A DNA stretch of 64,000 nt from Actinomucor elegans (lineage: Eukaryota > Mucoromycota > Mucoromycetes > Mucorales > Mucoraceae). Positions 1 through 11,243 of this stretch are shown one piece after another (the stretch's first letter is position 1; each line of letters begins with the position of its first letter). Made by a program: the position numbers and the translations under genes. The stretch covers positions 806,001-870,000 of the forward strand of contig JAMSLZ010000006.1 of the NCBI GenBank assembly GCA_026027325.1, read 5' to 3'. A model generated the notes under the pieces. It was given only the letters and a program-made list of their open reading frames with translations. It ran no database searches and was not told the origin of the DNA.

Positions 1-561
1 GCGGAATCTGGCTTGCAGTTCATTGAATCGACGCTGATGATCAATGCTTGATTCTTTTTGTTGAGATATGGGTATAGGTTTTGAGCTTTTGCCACCACTG
101 CTACTACTGCTGCTAGTACTACTCGTGGACTTTTGTTTACTCTCTTTTTTGGTAGTAGAGTTATTGAACATGGCTGATAGGTTTGATCGCATTGGTTGTT
201 GATGTTGCTGTTCTTGAAGCAACAGCTGATGTTGACGTACGAAATTGGGATCTGACAGAAGAATAGCTTGTTGTTGCTGTAGGTCATCAGTGCCAGTTGT
301 TTGATCCAAAAACATGTTATCATCATAAAAGTTTGTATTATAGTTTCCACCCAATAGTATATCTTGTCCTAGAGCAGAAGAAGGTGAAGGTGACGTGTCG
401 TTTTGGAAATAAAAATGTTGTGTAGGCAGACTATGACTTGTTTCAAAGTTGAGAAAAGAGTTTTGGTTGTTAAAATTTGTCATTTCGTCAAAAGATTGTC
501 CAAATAACTGATTCGAGGCAAAACTATTCGGATCGTCTTTGTCATTGTCATATTGATACAT
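1..561 (-). CDS. Q/S/N-rich protein, N-terminal part (runs off window)
   Basis: The frame is open from an ATG at 561 to the window edge, 187 codons without a stop, and continues beyond base 1. The protein starts MYQYDNDKDDPNSFASNQLF. It is rich in Asn, Gln and Ser, with a poly-Gln stretch, a run of Ser and a Ser/Lys-rich segment, and ends at the edge with the charged segment DHQRRFNELQARFR. No enzymatic domain is visible in this part. Low-complexity N-termini of this kind are common in fungal transcription regulators, but the diagnostic domain would lie outside the window, so the function is not assigned. The region upstream (562-900) has a TATAAAAG element near 797 and no other gene. Confidence 0.6.
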   Translation of the reverse strand, partial: MYQYDNDKDDPNSFASNQLFGQSFDEMTNFNNQNSFLNFETSHSLPTQHFYFQNDTSPSPSSALGQDILLGGNYNTNFYDDNMFLDQTTGTDDLQQQQAILLSDPNFVRQHQLLLQEQQHQQPMRSNLSAMFNNSTTKKESKQKSTSSTSSSSSSGGKSSKPIPISQQKESSIDHQRRFNELQARFR

Positions 562-1044
562 TCTATTTCTTGGATATGAAAGGAAAGGGTTTCGGAAAAA
601 AATAACACAGGGGTGTTTCAAAAAAAATGGTACAAAAAAAGAAGGAAAGAAAAAAGGTTTTATTGTACATGTAAAACTGAAAAAGTGATTCTTCTGTATT
701 GTGCACACTGTTTGAAAAGATCCGCCAGAAGCAGTCACGAAACTCAGCGTTGGGTTTGAAATTTGATCACTTTACTGTCTCATCTCCGCTTGAAACTATA
801 AAAGTCCGGAACAACTCAGATCGAAAAGGTTGAATTCCAAGCAATTCAATGGTCAGCGTTAGTAGACAAAAATTTCATTATGTCCAAAATGCTTTTAAGC
901 ATGAATTTGATCCAGTTTTCCGTGGTAAAAATTTGTCAGTGTAATGTAAGAAAATTATAGTAATAGCATTTGTACAAATCTTAAAGGGGTGTCGAACGGT
1001 ATAAACTTTTAATATTTCCTTTAACTCATAGAAAAACCTATAAT

Positions 1045-1048
<4 letters not shown>

Positions 1049-1082
<34 letters not shown>
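1049..1082. repeat. Poly-T tract
   Basis: An uninterrupted run of about 34 T. Similar long homopolymers recur between genes in this window (13782-13811, 14771-14807, 18155-18188, 25419-25446). Confidence 0.9.
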
Positions 1083-1087
<5 letters not shown>

Positions 1088-1199
1088 GCAGCTATAATCC
1101 CTTCTTTGCGCTTCACAAAACGCTTCACAAAAAAAAAAAGAGAATGGAAGGCCAGGAAAATCTCAGCCTATATAATGAAAATCCGGCCATTTTTGCCCA

Positions 1200-1500
1200 A
1201 TTTTAAAAACATCTATATTTGCAGATCGATCCTTGTTTAATGTGGTATCTGATAATTAGGACATTTTCAGACTGAAGTACTACATTTATTAGAGCTATTA
1301 TTGGACTGAAAGACATTAGTATATTAGATTTTAGAGACATTTTATAAATTACATTGATTCCATATACACTGGTGCTATAAATCTATAGATCTTTCAACCG
1401 ATCCCGTTTGAATGTTGCATCTAATTACTTATTCATGCTCAATGTAAGAAACTGCATCTAATAGTATGCCAAGAACGTCTATCTACAGAGAATCGGCTTT
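1200..1500. repeat. Degenerate dispersed repeat, several copies
   Basis: Copies in minus orientation include 1235-1253 (GTTTAATGTGGTATCTGAT) and 1406-1422 (GTTTGAATGTTGCATCT), with ATCTATAGATCT at 1381-1392. The stretch 1415-1478 aligns with 61432-61495: both share TTGCATCT, then ATTCAT-ATGCT, then an ACTGCATC-AATAGTA block. These motifs lie only between genes, and no coding potential is seen in them. Confidence 0.6.
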
Positions 1501-1581
1501 TTGCCCCTCCAAATATATCATCACTCAATAACTTTTACTGAACACCCAATATATAAGGTTAATAATGGTCAAACCTTTATT

Positions 1582-2680
1582 CTACATGACCCAGGTAAAG
1601 AATAGAAACAATGCGACGATAGTAATAAATACTTTGATAATTAATCCACGATTTGAACTGATATTGGTGTAATATTTGAGTAATTCACTTTGTGCACCCA
1701 ACACGTTCATTTCAATATCATCTGTATTTTGGTCAATTCTAAGAAAGAAAGAAAAAAAAGTTAATAATAAAAATAAAAAAAAGTTTGTGCAGTGTACCTT
1801 TGAATCGTTTCTCTTTGTTCTGCTACCATGGTAGCTAATTGTTGAAATATACCGCCTAATTCTGCTATTGTACTTTCAATAGTTTCCATTGCATTTGAAC
1901 GAGTTTGTATTTGTCTATCATTTTGTTCCATCATCATTAATTGTTGCTGTTGAGGTGCAATCATAGGAATACCTAGTGATTGGGGTGAATCGTCATAGTT
2001 GGTGGTATGAGCATTAATACGACGACGGGGCTGTGGTGAACTAGGTTGAACTATTGGGGAGTTATTTTTATTAATAAACCATCGTCATAACACGTAAATA
2101 CTAGATACCTTGTGTATTGTATTGCTGTTGTGTATCTACTTCTACCTCCAAAACATCTTTAAAACTTAATGATGTATCTGCTAATTTTGTTTGTAAAGAC
2201 ATGATAACATTGTTGGTATGTTCTGAAGCTTGTTTCGAAGCAGGTTTCGTGCCATTCTTGACTGACTGTAATATTTTAATTTGATGGTTTAGTTTTGTAA
2301 TGTCTTGTTTGATAGATTGTGTCAAGTTCTATATGATCTACAAGTTAGTTTTTATATTCAAAACTGCAGCCAAACTACTACTACTTGCATTAATTTCTAT
2401 GGGCGTTTGGTCTAATCCATTCTTTGATTTGGTCACTAAAAGGTACAATAAACTTTAACAAAATGATTGCGCTCGGGATCTTTCACTTACAGTATGTCAA
2501 TTGCTCAAGTTTCTCTGAAGTACTTGCAATACTTTTGCCTAATTGTGCTGCCATTCTTGAGAATTCGGAGTGCGAGGAACGCTGATGTCTTTTTTTTGTC
2601 AAAGTTGGCTGAAGATTTCCTCTTTTTTTAATACGCTCTGCAAGAGCGTAGAATTCCGAAGTTCTATCCTTCATGTTCAT
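1582..2680 (-). CDS. SED5: Sed5/syntaxin-5 family t-SNARE
   Basis: Qa-SNARE of the cis-Golgi, expected to mediate ER-to-Golgi and intra-Golgi vesicle fusion. Five exons are inferred: 2680-2491, 2435-2389, 2328-2109, 2050-1798 and 1738-1582, giving about 288 residues. The N-terminus MNMKDRTSEF matches the conserved syntaxin-5 start. IKQDITKLNHQI matches the Habc region. The SNARE helix runs through the last two exons (IAELGGIFQQLATMVAEQ, then IDQNTDDIEMNV) with the expected central Gln, followed by a C-terminal membrane anchor (VFITIVALFLFFTWVM). Intron phases agree at every junction. Intron 2 appears to use a GC donor (GCAAGT). The gene is divergent from the ECD gene, with 158 bp between start codons. 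Identification is very secure; the exact ends of introns 2 and 3 are less so. Confidence 0.93.
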
Positions 2681-2838
2681 CTTTTTATTTTTTGTAATGA
2701 TGAACTAATAAAAGGGGAATACAAAGCACAAGATACGATTCGACGCGTAGTATTAAAAATTCGATATATATGCAATCTGTCAAAAAAGTCACAGTTCTAA
2801 AAGTCTTTTTTTCTTCTTTATACTATTAATCGATCGAA
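2681..2838. promoter_or_regulatory. Shared upstream region of SED5 and ECD genes
   Basis: The two start codons are divergent and 158 bp apart, so both promoters must lie largely in this interval or overlap it. It is AT-rich and contains TCGATATATATG and a T-rich run before the plus-strand ATG. Function is inferred from position only. Confidence 0.5.
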
Positions 2839-4814
2839 ATGGATACATTACAAGATGTCTTTCGCGGATCTTCTTCTAAAGAGATCGATTACATTCAATA
2901 TTCTGTTTATTTGCCACCAAAAGAGAATGACCAAGCAACCATTTCTTATTTACAAGACACATTGGACATGATCAACTCATATATTCAGCCTTTGGTGCAA
3001 GATCATTTATGGCAAAAAGATAAATTCCATCTTTCCATCGTGTTTGACCGAGATCAAGGTAGAATTCATCAATCTACAGGCTTGTTTTTTTTTATTCACC
3101 CTAAGAGTTGATAGATCCTTCATATCCATTCTTGTTTGGCGCTAGCCGCTTTGGTGATTGTGTTAATGATGAATGGTTTATTGTCCATCTTTTAAAAACG
3201 ATTTCACAAAAGATACCCGAAGCAGTCATTTCCCTGGTGGATAATGATGGTGATGTGCTCTTGATTGAAGCAGCACTTGACTTGCCTTCGTGGCTCGACC
3301 CTTCCAACAGCCAAAATCGCGTTCATTTACACCAAGGCCAAGTGCACATTATACCGCTGCCTACTTCTCCGGCCGACATTCTGCGGACGCCGAGTTCTGG
3401 GCATCTTGCACGTCAGCAAGCCATTGATCATATCCGCCGATCACCCAACACAACACAAGCATCGCCTGCGATTCAACGAGCCATCGATGAGCGATTGCAA
3501 ACGTTTCCTGATCATGAAATTCATCATGCACGCTGTATTTTACCCAACGCAGCAGCTTTTGTGCTTCTCAAGGAACCTCAACTCATCACGATGGCTGTAG
3601 AAGCATTTTATTTGCGCGACCCGATCTCCATGAAAGCATGCGCAAGTATGCACACATTTTCACCTCGACAAGGTCTAACAGACACAGTGATTGCCATGAC
3701 AAAAACGACATATGCTCAGACAGTCAGTCAAAAGTTTTATGCTCCAAAGCCGTTTCGTTTACCGTCTGTCAATGAAAAGAACAAATTTCGGTATGCAGAA
3801 TTAGGAATGAAGATTGCGTGTGGATTGGAAATGCTATACCATAGTGCTGCTGCTACTGATTTTCAAGTGGATACTGACATGGAATATGCCTTTGACAAAG
3901 ATCCCAAATATGCCACCTACCTGTCGCATTTGACAAAACTAGGTTATTTCAGAAAGGAAAGAAAGGGTTCAAAATTGTACCAGTTACTAGAGAAGCAGTC
4001 AAAAGAGCAATATTTGCAACACAAAAAAGAATCAGCTGAGACAAAGCGATATGTGTCATTGGATGATTTGGATGTGGATGATGAAGAAACATTCCAAGGC
4101 AATAGTAATGTCTTGACAGGACAGGGTAGTATTCGACAAATAATCGATTCTATTTTGCAGCAATACTCGGAAGAAGTATTGCAGCCATTGATACAATCGC
4201 GACAAGAAGATAGCGATGATTGGATGAATGTAGATCCACAGCAGCTGGAAGAATTGTTGATGAAACGGATGGGAACTATGAAGGACACTATGATGGCTGA
4301 TTTACAAAAAGACTTTGACGCTGAACAAGGTATGGATCTGGAAGCCATCATGTCCAATTTGGAGAACTTTGTTGAGAATAGCAAAAGTGGTGTAGAGGGT
4401 GTTGAGTTTCCAGGGTAAGTACTATTCAATGGTAAATGCATTATCTGATTCTGTGTTACCAGAGAAACCGAGGAAGAAGATAGTGATGATGACCAAGAAA
4501 TTGAATTTGATATGGAAAAGTTTATGAGAATCTTGAAAGGTACGCCTGAAGAGCAAGATTTATCTCAAGTGATGGATGAAATGGATCAAGAAATCAATAG
4601 CCATGACAAAATTAGTGGATCTTTTGTAAAAATGACTGCAGGTGACGAAGAAGAAGAAGAAGAAGACGAAGATGCGCCTGTCGATGTCCAATTGAATCTG
4701 GTCAAAAATGTATTAGAGAGTTTCAAAAGCCAACAAGGTTTACCTGGTCCTGTTGGTAATATCCTTAATCAATTTGGATTTGTACTTCCTGGTGACAATG
4801 AACAAGAAGAATAG
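2839..4814 (+). CDS. ECD: Ecdysoneless/SGT1 family protein
   Basis: Member of the ecdysoneless (ECD; fungal SGT1) family, linked in other organisms to transcription and pre-mRNA splicing complexes. Three exons: 2839-3058, 3106-4414 and 4463-4814, about 626 residues; phases agree. Supporting motifs are FHLSIVFDRD near residue 70, then FGASRFGDCVNDEWFIVHLL and LIEAALDLPSWLDPSNSQNR, which match the conserved N-terminal core with its W-containing FGD-DEWF block. The C-terminal third is strongly acidic (a run of about ten Glu/Asp around 4648-4670). This is unrelated to the Sgt1 co-chaperone of the same name. A polyadenylation-like AATAAA follows the stop near 4829. Confidence 0.92.
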
Positions 4815-5163
4815 TGTAACATATTATAAATAAACTCTTGTAACAGCCTCTCAGTCATTCCAGATGTATGTTGCTCTATTCTCCCTTAGATTCTCTTGAT
4901 TATGACTTTGGTTGCAATGGCCCTGATTACTATGCTGGTTACTATAATAATGATGATCCGCCCTCAGGAACGATTGCTCGTTTGGTGTGGATCCTTTTTT
5001 CAAGGATGTTTTCTCAATAGTATATGGCTGCATAGTGTTGTGAAAGCAGACAGGGTTTTACACCAGAAATCGTGGGCAATTATTTGTTTCTCAGTGGAAA
5101 ATTTTATTTTTCGCTTTTTTCTTCATTCTATTTCCCATAATCATTAATCTCGAGTACATTACC
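4815..5163. other. Spacer between ECD and arrestin-like genes
   Basis: Contains the ECD 3' region with an AATAAA signal and the arrestin-like gene's upstream T-rich region. A 44-codon frame at about 4890-5021 (Asp/Tyr/Asn-rich) follows a TTAG, but has no start and no partner exon, so it is not called as a gene. Confidence 0.5.
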
Positions 5164-7097
5164 ATGCGAGCTCGTTTAAAGAATTCAAATAAAGTGCTGG
5201 ACATTGTTCTTTCAGAAGAAAAGTACTATTTCCCTGGCGAGACTATTCGAGGTAGAAACAACAAGTACCTTTTGATAACATGTTACTAACCTTTTTTGAA
5301 ATAAAAAAAAAAAAAAAGGCTCCATTATTGTAAAACCGAAAAGTTCAATGAAGGTCAATCCACTCATTATCAAATTTTCGGGAGTAATCTATATAGCAGC
5401 TAAAGAAAAAGAAGTGATTCCGTTGTTTCAGACCTGTAAACTCATTCCGATAAACAAAGGCAAATCCAAACTATTAGAAGCAAAGCTCCATAGTTTTCCG
5501 TTTGAATTTGTAGTGCCTGATAATCTACCTAGTGCCATGGATGTAAAGTAGACACGCTTCTTACAACTGTATGATATCTAACAAGTTTGGTAGTTTGAAC
5601 AGAACAAAATAGCTCGAATTCATTACAAATTGACAGCGATACTTGATAAGCCAATGGTGCCCGAAAGCCTTTGCCCCAAGTTTGAGTATCCTGTGCTCGT
5701 ACTAGAATACGTTGATGTAACAAAAGGAAATTTTGTAAAACCATTAGAGAAACAAAAAGAAGTAGTCGGTTCTAATCGGTGTCATGTCAAGCTCAGTGTG
5801 CCTAGAACTGGTTTTACGCGTGGTGAAACTGTTCCTGTCAATATTGTTGTGAATACTTTTCAGAGTTTTGTTAGAAAGGATTCTTTAGTCGTTGAATTGG
5901 TACGTAAAGTCAAGATACAATCAAACAGGTGAGCTTTACACGTAAGTTGTTATTAGATGGCTAATGAACCTTTGTAGAAATTCGATCGATGAAGAACTCG
6001 TATTAAAGTCAAGCAAGTTTGATCTGAATATCATTGGACCTTATAACTTTTCTCAATCCATTACTAGTCAACTATTAATAAGAGCTACACCGCCAACCAT
6101 ATGCTATAAAGACAAAATATTGCGCATTTACTACAAAATTCGAGCCCAAGTATTTACAGCAGATAAGAGCACGCCAAGTTGCGTAATAGAATTACCTATT
6201 GTCATTGGCACCTGGCCTCTTGCAGATGTGCCTATCGATGATGATGATGATGAAGATATTATACAAAACATGGGTGAAGTCATGATTGGCGATCAAGACG
6301 ACGACGACGAGGAGGATGATGATTGGATGGAACAGCAAGAAGAACTAGAATTTAAAAGACATAACTCTACCTTTTATAACAACCACAAAGTCAAACGAAC
6401 AGGCTCTAATGGATCCAGTACATCCATGTCTTCTTGGATGTCGCAGTCCACTATGGATCGAAGGATATCAGCCGGAAGTCCTACTGTTACAGCAACCTGC
6501 AGTACTTCAAGCAATAACACAACCAAGATACCCGATAATTATCATCGAAATACCTTACCTCCACCCATTGGATTTAATGTACCTAATAATTATTTAAACA
6601 GATCATCCTCTACACCAGATCTACTTAATTCCCCACCTATGTCAACACAACAAAATCGTACGCGTATTATTGATCCAACGCTGCGTGCTTCTTATTACGA
6701 CCAATCTCCCCCTTCTCCTCCACAAAGTACCATCAGTACTGGACATCGTTCTTCTCATTCCATACATTCAATTCAACCTTCATTCTCGAGCTTGGGTTCA
6801 CCATCACAGCAACACCATCGTGTTGGATCAGAGGACTTTCAGCTTCAAAGCAACGAACCTGGTGTCCCAAATCATACTCTTACATTCTTGTCCTCCAGTA
6901 CACCAACTACGCCACATTCTACTGTCACACAACAGCATAGCTCAAACAATAGTAATGACAACAGTAGCAGTAGCAGTAGTAGCAGTGATTCAGACTTTGA
7001 TGAAGATGATCTATTTGCTATTATTGAAAAGAAGAAAAAGAGGGAAGAAAAAGAGCTGAAAAAAAGACAAAGAATAATTTACACTTTGGCTGAATAG
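5164..7097 (+). CDS. Arrestin-domain protein (ART-like adaptor)
   Basis: Four exons: 5164-5251, 5319-5542, 5594-5928 and 5978-7097, about 588 residues with consistent phases. The arrestin N-domain is recognisable from FPGETIRGSIIV (about residue 25) through FEFVVPDNLPSAMD and YKLTAIL. The C-domain follows with VPRTGFTRGETVPV and YYKIRAQVFTADK. Fungal arrestin-related proteins link plasma-membrane transporters to Rsp5-type ubiquitin ligases for endocytosis. The C-terminal ~230 residues are acidic (runs of Asp near 6237-6320), then Ser/Thr/Pro-rich with a poly-Ser run. No canonical PPxY motif was seen, so direct Rsp5 WW-domain binding is uncertain. Intron 1 ends in an A-rich tract directly before its acceptor, which is unusual. 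Confidence 0.88.
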
Positions 7098-9290
7098 CCT
7101 CTCTTTTTGTTTGTACAGTAACACACCTCTCTTTTTTTTTCTTCTTCTAATAATTAAATCTAATTACATCCACTACATATACTAATCTTTACTTGATGAT
7201 ATGATAAAAAAAACCCCCTCTGGGTTCAGTCAGTAGATGGTAAACACCTGCACTTTTTGTTGCCATTTAACCTCCGCAGAATAACTAGAGTGAAATCCCA
7301 AAGACTTGCTCTCTAAACATTCGATTTTCATGTAACAAAGCTGTCACAGGTCGCAGCATTTCATCACCACCGTGTAGGCTTCCTACGAGTTTATTGGATA
7401 TCGATGGTCACCCAAATATCCGTCAGTATCAAAAATTACTGAGTTTGACTTTAATTCAAGTTTCAATAGCAAAAGACAGGTCAATCTACCAACCACACAA
7501 TAAGATGCCTCTGTATATAATTTTATTTTTTCGTTGAATGCTATAAATGAAAATTCCATTTGCATATAGTTTTCTTTTATATAAAGCCGATTATTCAGAC
7601 TTGTAAGTATTGCAATATAGCTTGCATGCTTTCAATGGTAACATGTACAAAAAAATTATCTGTTGTATCCTGTAGTATCGACTTATAGTACCTACAGACT
7701 CTCTCTCTGAAATATTATAACCTGTCACAAAACATTACAATGTTTACCATAATCGGACCAAAGGGCATTTCAAGGTTTCTCCAAAAGTAATAGAAACGTA
7801 GTTTTCATTTTACGTGCCAGGTTACATATGTTTACAAATGGCAAGGAACGTAATTTTGCCTTATGCGAAAAGATCACAAATCACCTACCAGCTTCAGAAT
7901 TCAGCTACAGCATTATAAATCCATCCATTCATGCATATCCAGTGCATCTATTACAACAAGGACTTTCTTAAACATATGTACGGTTTTAAAAACTGTTGCT
8001 ATCGAGAATCGGACAAAAAGGGCAGTTTCAAGTTCATATATTTATTTTTCGACTGTTTTGCAGTAGATGTAGCTTGCACACTTTGAATACCAATTGAGCT
8101 TGTAAATCAGTGAGCACCTTTGAAATTTCCGATATATATATATATAGATATTATTGAGGTTAAAGACTATTTATTCGTTCCAACTAACTTGTATCTAGTA
8201 TAGTTATGCTTTCAAAGAAATTATGTCTTAGTATTAGTATTCCAATGGATTAAATATGTATTTGTCTCTTGTGTTCTTGATGAATTTGATGAAGTGATGA
8301 TTTAAACCTCTGATACTGCAGTTGGCAGATCCCTGTATAATATATTGTTTAAAAAAATGTAAGCTCGATCCAATATCGCACCATACGAGTGATTTAGGCT
8401 TAGAACAAGCCGGTTTATTCAGTAAAACCTCAAATCAGCTTCTGCGCGCTGGGTTGGTTGGATAGCTCAATATTTTACAACTTCCATCAGTTTTCTTTTC
8501 TTAGATATGAGTACAAAACCAACATACTGATTATAATCCGAGTTTGTAGGAAACTATAGATTACTTTTTATATCTTTTAATACACAATATAACTTTGTTA
8601 ATACACAATGGGCTTGTTCGACTATTTCTATTACCTGAGCATTGTGTCAAAATAACAAAAGATTGGCTGCGGGACATGATTTAATAGCTGTGAATGATAT
8701 GAATCATTTAACTGCCGATTAAAACGGGTATACTAAATGAATTGCGTATTCGTTATGCTGGAATGATTCGATCTCTTTAAAGCCACTTTTTGGCTAGAGA
8801 TCAAGGCTGAAAATTACTACAGACAACATTATAAAAAAATGAATGATACTATCTAAAATGAGCCCAAAATTTGTTAAGCGAGCTAGAGTTGTCAAAAAGT
8901 AGTTGTATAGTTTATGTTGATTAAGGTATCTATAGCCGCATGATTCGATAACTGAAGGCGGATATAGTTCATCACAGCTGTCGGATACAGCTTGATATAG
9001 TAGACTTGAATATCAGAAAAATAAAAGCGCGCAATTATATAGAGCGCAGATCTGAAGATTTACCAAGACCTATGAATATGCATGAAAGGAAAGCAGCCAA
9101 TCCCAACGATTCATATTCATACGACTGAGTTTCTTCTATTATTACTTTGTGTCCTATCTTTGTTATCTCACTGTTCAGTTTAATTCTTGAACTTTTCATT
9201 CCTCACTGATCAACCAAGTGAATCACGCCCTAGTTCATCACAAAAGTCTTCCATTTGATTGATCAACTCGTTTACATTTATCGAAATCCA
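7098..9290. other. Gene-poor region with repeat motifs
   Basis: No supported gene. Two similar 26-28 base motifs occur at 7752-7777 and 8006-8034 (TCGGAC-AAAGGGCA-TTTCAAG), and a related one lies near 61350. A short TA run is at 8131-8146. The last ~150 bases are the upstream region of the SPP1-like gene. Confidence 0.5.
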
Positions 9291-11086
9291 ATGTCAGAGC
9301 AGCCATTTCATCCAACGAGACCATCGTCCAAGCAGACATATTCTCCGCCTATTAACGAAGTCAAAACCGCTACTCTACCGCCTGTTAATCATTTGCCGCT
9401 CAGAAAACGACTTGCACTGGACAGTACGATCAAGACGCCAAAAAAACAGTTTGTCAAACAGCTGCAGTTGGAACAGCAACTACTACGGCAAGAACAAATT
9501 TCAACTACTACAGTTATTAGTACAAGCCCAAAGATTGAATCTACTGAATATCCACTCACACCAGGTTCACATTCTTCTTCACACTCAAGCGATAGTACTG
9601 CCACTTTAGCACATTCTCCTCCTCAAAATACAGAATTAATGAGCCCAGTAGTGATAAAGAAACAACCACTAAAGAAGGTGTATAATTGGTTTTCAACTTC
9701 GATAGAAGCTAAAAGCAAAAAAACGACAAATGTACTAGTGGATCACAGTAAGCAAGGACTCGTACCGATTCATAGTAGTAAGCTGCCTGGTAATCCTTTG
9801 CTGTGGAATAATGGAAAAGTAGAAACCTATGTAGGTTTGCATAAAAGGATAATAGAGAAGGATGAATGCTTACTATCAATATATTAGGCCCCTGAAGATA
9901 CAATCGATTCGTTTAAATCAGCTTGGTTAGAAGGAGATGATGATGAAGATTTAGATGATCAAGACAATGACATAGTACAAGAAAAGAAGGTTTATCGTTT
10001 TTGGTTGATTGATACAAAGAGAGGTTTTTTTTATTAAACAAATGTATACATAGAAACCACCATCACAACTGATGGCACAAGCGAGGAAACCACCAAGCTA
10101 CAACAGTAAAAGAAAGAGACCTTCTATATCAAAATCAACTATTGACAGAGACTCACCCAAACCCACCAGAAAAAACAGCAGCGGTAATGGAAGAACGAAT
10201 CGATCTACGTCTGATGGCAAACTGTATTGTATTTGTCGACAGCCTTATGATGCGACTCGATTCATGATTGCTTGCGATCGCTGTGATGATTGGTTTCATG
10301 GTGAATGCATTCATATCAATGAAAAAGAAAGTGAATTTGTCGATCTTTATTTTTGCAGCAAGTGTGCCAAGTGTAAAGTAACTGATCTAGTAGGCAGTCA
10401 TTCTATCTTACTAAAAAAAAAAAAAAAAAAAATCACAAATAGTAACTGGTAAAAAGACATTATGGAAGCCAAAATGCGCTAATCCAGCTTGTCACAAAGC
10501 AGCAAGGATAGGCTCGCATATAGGCCACCTGTCCAAGTATTGCTCCGATGCATGCGGTATGCAAGTGGCACGAGCGAGACTGGAGCTGGTTGAAATCAAA
10601 CGACGCAATTGTATGCCCTCACCTCAAGTGCGTATAGCACAACTAGCGCTTAAAAAACAAAAACAGTTACGTGCCAATTCATTGGCAGACAGACAAGATC
10701 GAGATCGACTGGAACAAATCAACCAAGAAAAAATAGTGATTCGGGACAATGTGTTAGCAATTGATAGAAAATGCAAACTTTTAAACAGTCTGAATCAACA
10801 AACAGACGAAATATGTGGATTTGACGAGAGATTAATATGGTCTGATTTAATTTGGATGCAAAAAATCCAACCTCCGAACGATTACAGTGTGTGTCAGCAT
10901 AGTATAGACTGCATTGTTCATTCACAGTGGCAAGATCTCTTTGGACTCGAGCTGGACCAGGAACGTAAAGAACAATACCATATTTTAATCAAACTAGAAA
11001 GGGAAAGAGATCAAATCAAATCAAGAATGAGAAAACGACGCAGCGAACTAGATATGATAAAAGATTTGATTAATAGCACTCTTTAA
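9291..11086 (+). CDS. SPP1: Spp1/CXXC1-like PHD subunit of Set1/COMPASS
   Basis: Four exons: 9291-9830, 9888-9989, 10054-10377 and 10457-11086, about 531 residues, phase-consistent. A PHD finger begins at LYCICRQPYDATRFMIACDR and continues CDDWFHGEC...CSKCAKC, giving the C4HC3 zinc ligands and an aromatic cage suited to H3K4me3. After the last intron comes KPKCANPACHKAARIGS...YCSDACGM, the Cys-rich C-terminal domain of the CpG-binding protein family, then coiled-coil-prone helices. This combination is typical of Spp1/Cfp1, which anchors the H3K4 methyltransferase complex to chromatin. The N-terminal 180 residues are low complexity. The ATG at 9291 was chosen because nothing upstream in frame gives a better start. 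The intron 3 boundaries (10378-10456) are the least certain and lie around an A-run. Confidence 0.88.
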
Positions 11087-11243
11087 AAAGAAACAATAAT
11101 CAAAGGGCGCCAGCTACATACACTACGTACAACATTCTTTTTCTTTTCTTTCCTTTGCGTACATAGTTCCTATTTCTTATACCTCTTTTTTTTTTCTGCA
11201 TATTTCTTCTCACGTACACAAAAGAATACTTGTTATTTTTAAT

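Larger units (their letters stand above)
562..1581. other. Intergenic region with dispersed-repeat copies
   Basis: No gene was found. The first ~300 bases are the upstream region of the minus-strand gene ending at 561. A 34-base T tract lies at 1049-1082. From about 1090 to 1500 the sequence resembles a region at the other end of the window (about 61300-61640) and carries copies of the dispersed repeat described separately. Confidence 0.6.

Noticed and set aside
3944..4441. A 165-codon minus-strand frame
   Set aside because: Lies opposite the ECD coding exon and is Ser/Cys-rich as expected for the reverse of acidic codons.
4890..5021. Short plus-strand frame (Asp/Tyr/Asn-rich then hydrophobic) after a TTAG
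   Set aside because: 44 codons, no start and no in-phase partner exon in the 348-bp spacer; likely chance.
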